A stretch of DNA of 10,477 bases from Bacillota bacterium (GTDB lineage: Bacteria > Bacillota_A > Clostridia > Peptostreptococcales > Anaerovoracaceae): the NCBI GenBank assembly GCA_017457585.1, contig JAFTHD010000087.1, positions 1 through 10,477 on the forward strand, in the 5' to 3' direction. This document shows, piece by piece, positions 1-5,582 of the stretch (its first letter is position 1; each line of letters opens with the position of its first letter). The notes below the pieces were generated by a model. The model worked only from the letters and a program-made list of their open reading frames with translations. It did no database searches and was not told the DNA's origin. Both the position numbers and the translations under genes were made by a program.

Positions 1-2340
1 AATGAGCGAGATCTCGTTCCACTTTCTCCTGTCGTTGTAAAGTCTGTCCAGGTTCTCCCATGCCTTGTAGTATGCGTCAAAGTCCTTGAGTACGAAGAAC
101 TCATCGTTATGCTGGAGCAGGGCGTCGTATATGCCCCAGAAATCGCATCCCGATGAAGCAAAGGTTCCATCGATGAGCTGTTCCATCATCTTCTTGATTC
201 TCGGATCAGCCTGACTCAGGTCGTAAGCCGAATATCCGCCGTTGATGTAGATATCCATAGCCTCATCTGATGAGAGGCCGAAGATTTCCATGTTTTCGTC
301 GCCTACAAGCTGGTTGATCTCCACATTGGCTCCGTCCATGGTTCCCAGAGTAATGGCGCCGTTCATCATGAACTTCATGTTTCCGGTACCGCTGGCTTCC
401 TTTCCTGCCGTGGAAATCTGTTCGCTTATGTCCGCAGCCGGATATATGAGCTGGGCATTTGAAACGCAGAAGTTCTCAATGAACACGACTTTTATCTTCC
501 TGTTCACCTGCGGGTCGTTATTTACAAGGTCAGCCACGCTGTTGATGAACTTGATGACTTCCTTTGCGAAGCCGTACCCTTGAGCCGCCTTTGCTCCAAA
601 GACGAAGGTGTACTTGTTCATAGGAAGATACGGGTTCTCCTTCAGCCTGTTGTAAGTGTGGAGCACCTTAAGTGCGTTCATGAGCTGTCTCTTGTATCCG
701 TGAAGCCGCTTCACCTGAACGTCGAAGATGGAATCAGGGTCGATGTCGATTCCCTGCTTCTCCTTCACGTACTTGGCAAGTCTCACCTTGTTCTCGTACT
801 TTGATGCGGCAAGCCTCTCGAGGAATTCAGGATCGTCCTTGTACTGCTCCACCTGAGAAATCTTATCCATATCCCTCTTCCAGTCATCGCCTATGGTCTC
901 AGTCACCAGCTTTGCAAGGGACGGATTGGCCTGGATCATAAACCTTCTGAAGCTTACACCGTTTGTCTTATTGTTAAATTTCTCAGGCTCAAGTCCGTTG
1001 AACTCTCTGAAAATCGTATCCTTGATAATGTCGCTGTGAAGTGCGGATACTCCGTTTACCGAGTGGCTTCCGATTACGGAAAGGTTCGCCATCTTAACCT
1101 CGTTATCCCACAGTGCCGACGTTTCTCTCGCAATGTCCTGCCAGTTCGGAAGGTCCTTCGGAAGAGCGTCCTGCCATCTTCTGTTGATCTCCTCGATGAT
1201 GATGTAGATTCTCGGGAGCAGCTTGGAGAACTCAGGAATAGGCCACTTCTCCAGAGCCTCAGGGAGCACCGTATGATTCGTAAAGGATACGGTGTTCACG
1301 GTAATATCCCACGCATCGTCCCACTCAAGGCCTTCTTCGTCTACGAGAACTCTCATCAGTTCAGGTATGCACATGGTAGGATGGGTGTCGTTGGTGTGGA
1401 TGGACACTCTGTCTGCGAACTTATCCCACTGATCATGTCCGTACTTTTCTTTGTACTCGTTGATGATCATTCCAACGCCGGCTGCACAGAGGAAGTATTC
1501 CTGCCTCAGTCTCAGCTTCTTACCCATACCGTTGCTGTCGTCAGGGTAGAGTATACTGGTGATCGCCTCTATCTCGCACTTTTTCTTCATGGACTGGGCG
1601 TAGTCGCCCCTGTTAAATGCGTCCATGTCTATCTCATCGTGAAGAGGCTGTGCGTCCCACAGGTAGAGGGTATTGATGTCCTTGCCATCGTATCCCACAA
1701 CAGGAACTTCGTAAGGCACTGCCTTCACCTGGCTGCAGTCCTTGTGTTCGAAGGTAAGCTTGCCGTCACTGTAATGTCTCTCGATATATCCCCCAAAGTT
1801 TACCGTTATGGCTCTTGCAGGGTTTGGCTTTTCCCACGGGTAGCCGTTATCCAGCCATGCATCGGGAAGTTCCACCTGATAACCGTTCTCTATCTTCTGC
1901 TTAAAGAGTCCGAAATGGTATCTCAGACCCATACCGTCTCCTCTTACGCCTACCGCTGCCATTGAATCCAGGAAGCAGGCTGCGAGCCTTCCAAGGCCGC
2001 CGTTACCGAGACCGGGATCCGGCTCCATCTCACACATCTCTTCAAAGCTTATTCCCAGATCTGCCAGGCCTTCTTCCACCTGATCTCTGATGCCTAAATC
2101 TATGAGATAATTCTCCAGCAGTTTGCCGATGAGAAACTCCATGGAGAAATAATAGACCTTCTTGTCTCCCAGAGCACCGGCTTCATTTGACGTCCTGCGA
2201 AGGTCCCCTGCCAGATCTCTTATGAGTCCTACGAGCGCCTCGTATTTCTCCGTCTTGCTGCAGGAGGAAACGGACACATCGTACTCGTCCAATATCCTCT
2301 GGGAGTAAGCATTCACGAATTCTTCTTTAGTTCTGATCAT
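1..2340 (-). CDS. glgP: Glycogen/starch phosphorylase, 3' end cut by window edge
   Basis: GlgP is a cytoplasmic PLP enzyme (GT35) that releases glucose-1-phosphate from the non-reducing ends of alpha-1,4-glucans. My translation on the minus strand stays open for 780 codons from ATG 2340-2338 to the window edge. Family members run about 800-850 aa, so only a short C-terminus is missing. Visible motifs are GNGGLGR (about residues 112-118), KRLHGYKRQ (544-552), and the PLP signature EASGTGNMKF with the Schiff-base lysine at about residue 656 (bases 373-375). The start is supported by an AAAGGTG ribosome site 8 nt upstream, lying inside the end of glgB, which it overlaps by 14 nt in another frame. 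This implies one mRNA and probable translational coupling. Family assignment is secure; whether glycogen or maltodextrin is the main substrate cannot be told, though the glgB partner favours glycogen. Confidence 0.96.
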   Translation of the reverse strand, partial: MIRTKEEFVNAYSQRILDEYDVSVSSCSKTEKYEALVGLIRDLAGDLRRTSNEAGALGDKKVYYFSMEFLIGKLLENYLIDLGIRDQVEEGLADLGISFEEMCEMEPDPGLGNGGLGRLAACFLDSMAAVGVRGDGMGLRYHFGLFKQKIENGYQVELPDAWLDNGYPWEKPNPARAITVNFGGYIERHYSDGKLTFEHKDCSQVKAVPYEVPVVGYDGKDINTLYLWDAQPLHDEIDMDAFNRGDYAQSMKKKCEIEAITSILYPDDSNGMGKKLRLRQEYFLCAAGVGMIINEYKEKYGHDQWDKFADRVSIHTNDTHPTMCIPELMRVLVDEEGLEWDDAWDITVNTVSFTNHTVLPEALEKWPIPEFSKLLPRIYIIIEEINRRWQDALPKDLPNWQDIARETSALWDNEVKMANLSVIGSHSVNGVSALHSDIIKDTIFREFNGLEPEKFNNKTNGVSFRRFMIQANPSLAKLVTETIGDDWKRDMDKISQVEQYKDDPEFLERLAASKYENKVRLAKYVKEKQGIDIDPDSIFDVQVKRLHGYKRQLMNALKVLHTYNRLKENPYLPMNKYTFVFGAKAAQGYGFAKEVIKFINSVADLVNNDPQVNRKIKVVFIENFCVSNAQLIYPAADISEQISTAGKEASGTGNMKFMMNGAITLGTMDGANVEINQLVGDENMEIFGLSSDEAMDIYINGGYSAYDLSQADPRIKKMMEQLIDGTFASSGCDFWGIYDALLQHNDEFFVLKDFDAYYKAWENLDRLYNDRRKWNEISLI

Positions 2341-4327
2341 CTTCTATACACCTTTCTCTTTTTATTATAGTCCCTCCGAGTACGGGCATCTTTATCGATA
2401 TCGAATAAGGCTGCCCATGCATCGGGATGTTGTCTGATTTAATGAATCTATCATTTGTCCTGCCGTTGCCTCCGAACTCCTTGGCATCGGTGCTGAGAAT
2501 TTCTCTGTATTCGCCTGCCTCAGGCACTCCGATTCTGAAGTCATCTATGGAGTTTAACCCTAAATTGATTGCCGTGATGAGCATCTCCCTTTCCTGACGG
2601 GCCTGCTCCTCCGCACCGTCTTCATCTGCAGCGTTCCCGTCTGCATAGCCTTTCTCGAATCTGATGTAGCTGAGTATGTTCTGCTCTGCGTTATCGGGAT
2701 CAATCCACCGGAATCCGTCCCAACTGTCATCGCAGGACCAGAGAGCACCGTGCTCCCTGTACAGAGCATTGAGTTTCTTGATGTAGTCCCTGTAGAATGC
2801 GTGATTATCATACTGGAGCATGAACCACTCCAGCTCCTCATACTCACGCCACTCTATGAACGGAGCATTCTCGTGGCCCATGAAATTCAGCTTCTTCCCC
2901 GGGTGGGTCATCTGAAATAGGGCAAGACATCGTAAACCTGCAAACTGTCTCCAAATATCCCCAGGCATTCTGCCTATGAGGGATTTCTTTCCGTGAACCA
3001 CCTCATCGTGAGACAGTGGGAGGATGTAGTTTTCGCTGAAAGCATAGGACATGGCGAAGGTCAGCTTGTTGTGAACGCTGCTCCTGTACGGGAAATCCTC
3101 CTCCATATAGTCAAGGACATCGTTCATCCATCCCATGTTCCACTTGAAATGGAAGCCAAGTCCCCCAAGTCCCGGAGGCATTGTCACCATCGGGTAGGCG
3201 CTGCTTTCCTCTGCTGCCGTAAATGCTCCCGGGAAGTTCGTGCCTATCATGGCGTTAAAATCCCTGATGAACTCCACCGCGTCCAGATCGATATCTCCGC
3301 CTTCCCTGTTCAATCTGAAGGTGCTCTTATCCGACTTGCCGAAATTGAGATAGAGCATGCTGGATACTCCGTCCACCCTCAGTCCGTCAGCGTGGTATTT
3401 ATCCATCCAGAACATGGCATTGGAAAGGAGAAAACTCTTCACTTCGCTCCTCGAAAAATCGAATTTATAGGTTCCCCAGTCCGGGTGTATCTCGCTTTCG
3501 TAAAGCATTCCGCCGTTAAAGGAGGCCAGACCGTGTTCATCAGGACAGAAATGACCCGGAACCCAGTCCAGTATCACACCGATTCCCGCTCTGTGAAAAC
3601 AGTCGATGAGATACATCAGATCGGAAGGAGTTCCAAATCTTGAAGTTGCCGCATAGTATCCTGTAACCTGATACCCCCAGGAAGCGTCCAGGGGATGCTC
3701 CATAACGGGTAGGAACTCAACGTGCGTATATCCCATGTCCGCTACATACGGTACGAGTCTGTCAGCAAGCTCCCTGTAGGTATAAAAACCGTCCTCGTCC
3801 TCCTCCGTTGCCGGATGCCTCATCCAGGAACCCAGGTGCATCTCATAGATGTTCATTGGACGTGTAAAGACATTCTGCCTGCTTCTTTCTTCCATCCACT
3901 CATCATCGCTCCAGGAATAGGAAAGGTCCGTAACGACGGATGCCGTGGCTGGTCTCTTCTCCGAGCCAAAGGCAAACGGATCCGACTTTAAGAGCAGCGC
4001 TCCTTTTTCAGTTTCAATCAAATACTTGTACTTCTCCCCTGCTGCCATACCCGGCAGAAATCCCGTAAACACGCCCGACTTTCCGAGTGATTCGAGATAG
4101 CAATCGGAATCTTCAAATGGCAGTCCCTTGACTTCGCTTCTGCCCCATTCGTTAAAGTCTCCTACCACCTTCACGCTCTTTGCACCGGGAACCCAAACCG
4201 TAAACTGAACACCGCCATCTGAAATCTGGGCTCCAAAAGTCCTGTAGGCATGATGAAGCTTCCCGTTGTTAAACAGGTATAGGAGTTCTTCGCTTAAATT
4301 GTTATATACTTCATTCTTTGTATGCAT
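2327..4327 (-). CDS. glgB: 1,4-alpha-glucan branching enzyme (GH13), 666 aa
   Basis: GlgB cuts alpha-1,4-glucan chains and re-attaches them through alpha-1,6 bonds to form the branches of glycogen. An N-terminal CBM48-like domain is seen around residues 25-120 (FNEWG at 58-62). The GH13 barrel follows: region I DWVPGHF (254-260), region II LRVDG with nucleophile Asp319, region III AEES with acid/base Glu373, and region IV SHDEVVHGK with His440 and Asp441. The length is shorter than E. coli GlgB (about 728 aa) and fits forms lacking the extra N-terminal module. Two oddities are seen: GHENAP (484-489) stands where homologues usually read G(N/C)EFGQ, and an acidic stretch rich in Asp, Glu and Ala lies at about 560-580 in the C-terminal beta domain. 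The ATG has GAAAGG 6 nt upstream. It is the first gene of the glgB-glgP pair. No glgA, glgC or glgD is in view. Confidence 0.95.
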   Translation of the reverse strand: MHTKNEVYNNLSEELLYLFNNGKLHHAYRTFGAQISDGGVQFTVWVPGAKSVKVVGDFNEWGRSEVKGLPFEDSDCYLESLGKSGVFTGFLPGMAAGEKYKYLIETEKGALLLKSDPFAFGSEKRPATASVVTDLSYSWSDDEWMEERSRQNVFTRPMNIYEMHLGSWMRHPATEEDEDGFYTYRELADRLVPYVADMGYTHVEFLPVMEHPLDASWGYQVTGYYAATSRFGTPSDLMYLIDCFHRAGIGVILDWVPGHFCPDEHGLASFNGGMLYESEIHPDWGTYKFDFSRSEVKSFLLSNAMFWMDKYHADGLRVDGVSSMLYLNFGKSDKSTFRLNREGGDIDLDAVEFIRDFNAMIGTNFPGAFTAAEESSAYPMVTMPPGLGGLGFHFKWNMGWMNDVLDYMEEDFPYRSSVHNKLTFAMSYAFSENYILPLSHDEVVHGKKSLIGRMPGDIWRQFAGLRCLALFQMTHPGKKLNFMGHENAPFIEWREYEELEWFMLQYDNHAFYRDYIKKLNALYREHGALWSCDDSWDGFRWIDPDNAEQNILSYIRFEKGYADGNAADEDGAEEQARQEREMLITAINLGLNSIDDFRIGVPEAGEYREILSTDAKEFGGNGRTNDRFIKSDNIPMHGQPYSISIKMPVLGGTIIKRERCIEDDQN
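2349..2355 (-). promoter_or_regulatory. Ribosome binding site of glgP, inside glgB
   Basis: AAAGGTG read on the minus strand sits 8 nt before the glgP ATG, within the last codons of glgB. It fixes the glgP start and supports translational coupling. The site and the following bases nearly repeat those before the 62-aa gene at 4654. Confidence 0.75.
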
Positions 4328-4375
4328 GTTCAGCCTTTCGGTTCTGCAAGTTCACTTGAATTTACATTCTTAACT

Positions 4376-4402
4376 CCCCACGGACACCCCTTGCGTCCGG
4401 GG
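4376..4402 (-). promoter_or_regulatory. GC-rich hairpin in the glgB leader
   Basis: In the untranslated region before glgB, CCCCGGAC pairs with GTCC-GT-GGGG, leaving a 2-nt bulge and a loop of about 9 nt. It lies about 50 nt before the start codon and has no T-run after it on the minus strand, so it is not a standard intrinsic terminator. The loop contains a further GGGG that could pair instead with the CCCC, so two alternative folds are possible. It may be an mRNA-stabilising 5' stem or a regulatory leader. I recognise no known riboswitch. Confidence 0.4.
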
Positions 4403-4416
4403 ACCAACTGGTGATG

Positions 4417-4422
4417 ATTATA
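4417..4422 (-). promoter_or_regulatory. Possible -10 element for glgB-glgP
   Basis: A perfect TATAAT on the minus strand lies about 95 nt upstream of the glgB ATG, directly after the T-run of the upstream gene's terminator. No convincing -35 hexamer is seen at 16-18 nt spacing, where the terminator stem-loop lies. If used, transcription would start near 4410 and the leader would include the hairpin at 4376-4402. Confidence 0.35.
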
Positions 4423-4423
4423 C

Positions 4424-4467
4424 AAAAAACCCTGCGGCAGGATACAGCCCTCCGCAGGATCCTTTTT
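4424..4467 (-). terminator. Intrinsic terminator after the 62-aa gene
   Basis: On the minus strand CCTGCGG (4452-4458) pairs with CCGCAGG (4431-4437) across a loop of about 14 nt, followed by G and six T (4424-4429). The other side carries a run of five T on the plus strand (4463-4467), so the structure could work in both directions, but no plus-strand gene lies nearby. It overlaps the last bases of the 62-aa gene's stop codon and separates that gene from glgB-glgP. Confidence 0.8.
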
Positions 4468-4654
4468 ATTCTGTTTTATTCTCCTTCTCGCCGGGGTCGC
4501 TCTTGAAGGTATTCAGGTTCTCTGCTTCTCTTCTGTGGTCATACTTCTCCTTCGTCTGCATCTCGATGAAACGATCGGAGTCGCGCTTGTTCACAGTGAA
4601 AATCACTACACCTATTAATATGACCAGCAATCCCAGCAAAATGAGTAATGGCAC
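4466..4654 (-). CDS. Small single-span membrane protein, 62 aa, unknown function
   Basis: I do not recognise a family. The predicted protein has a hydrophobic N-terminal segment (about residues 2-20, rich in Leu, Ile and Val), then a charged tail rich in Lys, Arg, Glu and Asp. This suggests one membrane span with the tail probably in the cytoplasm, because positive residues (Lys, Arg) directly follow the span. The start codon is GTG, 8 nt after AAAGGTG. A promoter-like pair lies upstream (4696-4724), and a strong intrinsic terminator abuts the stop codon, so it looks like its own small transcription unit. An opposite-strand ORF of equal length (4503-4691) has no comparable signals. It could be a small regulator or membrane anchor, but that is a guess. 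Confidence 0.7.
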   Translation of the reverse strand: MPLLILLGLLVILIGVVIFTVNKRDSDRFIEMQTKEKYDHRREAENLNTFKSDPGEKENKTE

Positions 4655-4662
4655 TTTTTATA

Positions 4663-4669
4663 CACCTTT
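4663..4669 (-). promoter_or_regulatory. Ribosome binding site of the 62-aa gene
   Basis: AAAGGTG on the minus strand lies 8 nt before a GTG codon at 4654-4652. The spacing selects this GTG as the start; no in-frame ATG stands near it. Confidence 0.6.
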
Positions 4670-4695
4670 AATTAACAGTTATAACTTGTAAGGGT

Positions 4696-4724
4696 ATTAT
4701 ACCAAAAAATTCTGTGAATTTCCA
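4696..4724 (-). promoter_or_regulatory. Predicted sigma-A-type promoter for the 62-aa gene
   Basis: A perfect TATAAT on the minus strand (4696-4701) is preceded by a 17-nt spacer and TGGAAA (4719-4724, four of six matches to TTGACA). The spacer contains a perfect 6-bp inverted repeat, AAATTC-TGT-GAATTT (4707-4721). The promoter begins immediately after the stop codon of the HD gene. Transcription would start near 4689. Confidence 0.55.
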
Positions 4725-5336
4725 CTATTTTGACTGCGCTTCCGTATATTCCTCCAAAGCGGCGTTGATGTCGTCCTCTGCCCACTTCATAGCGTCGAGG
4801 GTTTTCTGCTGCAGATCAGCCAGTTCCCACCCAAGTTGCTCTGCGCCGCGCTCGATAACGTCACGTGAGCAGCCTGCTGCAAACTTCTTGTTCTTGTACT
4901 TCTTCTTGAGGGACTTAAGTTCCATATCCTTTGTGCTCTGTGAAGGCCTCATCAGCGCACATGCCCAGATAAGCCCGGTCAGCTCGTCAGCAGCAAAGAG
5001 AACCTTCTCCATCTGGTGAACAGGTTCAACGTCCACTGTGATCCCATAGCCGTGGCTCACTACGCTGTGGATGATGTCATCACCGACACCTGCTTCTTTC
5101 AGGAGCTCCGGCGCCTTGATGCAGTGCTCTTCAGGATAGATTTCAAAATCGATATCGTGAAGCAGTCCTACTATGCCCCAGTATTCCGCATCGTCTGCAT
5201 ATCCCTGGTCTTCTGCAAACCACTTCATAACGGCTTCCACCGTCAGCGCATGCTGGATGTGGAAAGGATCTTTGTTGTACTTTTGGAGAAGCTGAAAAGC
5301 TTCCGCTCTTGGAATATATTCTGTAAATTCTGCCAT
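4725..5336 (-). CDS. HD-domain metal-dependent hydrolase, 203 aa
   Basis: This is a predicted cytoplasmic HD-superfamily phosphohydrolase. The metal-binding pattern is visible: His26 or His29 in HIQHA, the His60-Asp61 pair in GLLHDID, His95 in VSHGYG, and Asp117 in AADELTG. These correspond to the H...HD...(H)...D array of HD enzymes. The overall sequence resembles a conserved clostridial group of predicted HD hydrolases whose substrate is not known to me. No second catalytic domain or membrane segment is seen, and the C-terminal 80 residues are charged and probably helical. The ATG is preceded by GGGAG at good spacing. It starts 36 nt after copA ends with no terminator between, so it is probably read from the copA promoter. 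A link to copper is not established. Confidence 0.85.
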   Translation of the reverse strand: MAEFTEYIPRAEAFQLLQKYNKDPFHIQHALTVEAVMKWFAEDQGYADDAEYWGIVGLLHDIDFEIYPEEHCIKAPELLKEAGVGDDIIHSVVSHGYGITVDVEPVHQMEKVLFAADELTGLIWACALMRPSQSTKDMELKSLKKKYKNKKFAAGCSRDVIERGAEQLGWELADLQQKTLDAMKWAEDDINAALEEYTEAQSK

Positions 5337-5372
5337 GTTATTCTCCCGTAATTACACGATTCATTTATCCCG

Positions 5373-5582
5373 TTACTCTATGCTGAGCACTTCGTATCCC
5401 TGATCGGCGATCGCCTTCTTGATCTCATCCTCTGCCACCTCTGCATTCAGCGTGATGATGGCCCTGTCCTCCTCATGGCTAACGTCAGCCGCTTCAATCT
5501 GTTCGAACTCTTCAAGGGTCTTCTTCACTCTTGCTTCACAGTGCTGGCACATCATACCTTCGATCTTCAGTGTCTTCTTCAT
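5373..5582 (-). CDS. Possible internal-start CopZ-like copper chaperone, 69 aa, nested in copA
   Basis: An in-frame ATG at copA codon 792 is preceded by AAAAAGGAGAG, whose AAGGAG (5600-5595) is 12 nt before the ATG. Starting here would give only the C-terminal HMA domain: MKKTLKIEGMMCQHC and onward, with the CxxC at residues 12-15 and a length of 69 aa, the typical size of free CopZ chaperones. The Shine-Dalgarno sequence is stronger than that of copA itself, but the spacing is longer than ideal. Because the start is in the same frame, the sequence may only encode the linker residues KKES. Whether a separate protein is made is inferred. Confidence 0.4.
   Translation of the reverse strand: MKKTLKIEGMMCQHCEARVKKTLEEFEQIEAADVSHEEDRAIITLNAEVAEDEIKKAIADQGYEVLSIE

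Noticed and set aside
1036..1965. A 309-codon plus-strand open frame opposite glgP
   Set aside because: It lies wholly antisense to a phosphorylase frame with intact family motifs and shows no recognisable domain or ribosome site. It is a shadow of the coding strand.
2993..3643. A 216-codon plus-strand open frame opposite glgB
   Set aside because: It is antisense to the catalytic barrel of glgB, with no family resemblance. The real gene explains the region fully.
4328..4416. A known riboswitch in the glgB leader
   Set aside because: I see one hairpin but none of the conserved cores of riboswitches I can recognise, and no terminator or ribosome-site sequester.
5337..5372. A terminator between copA and the HD gene
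   Set aside because: The 36-nt gap contains no GC-rich inverted repeat followed by T residues.
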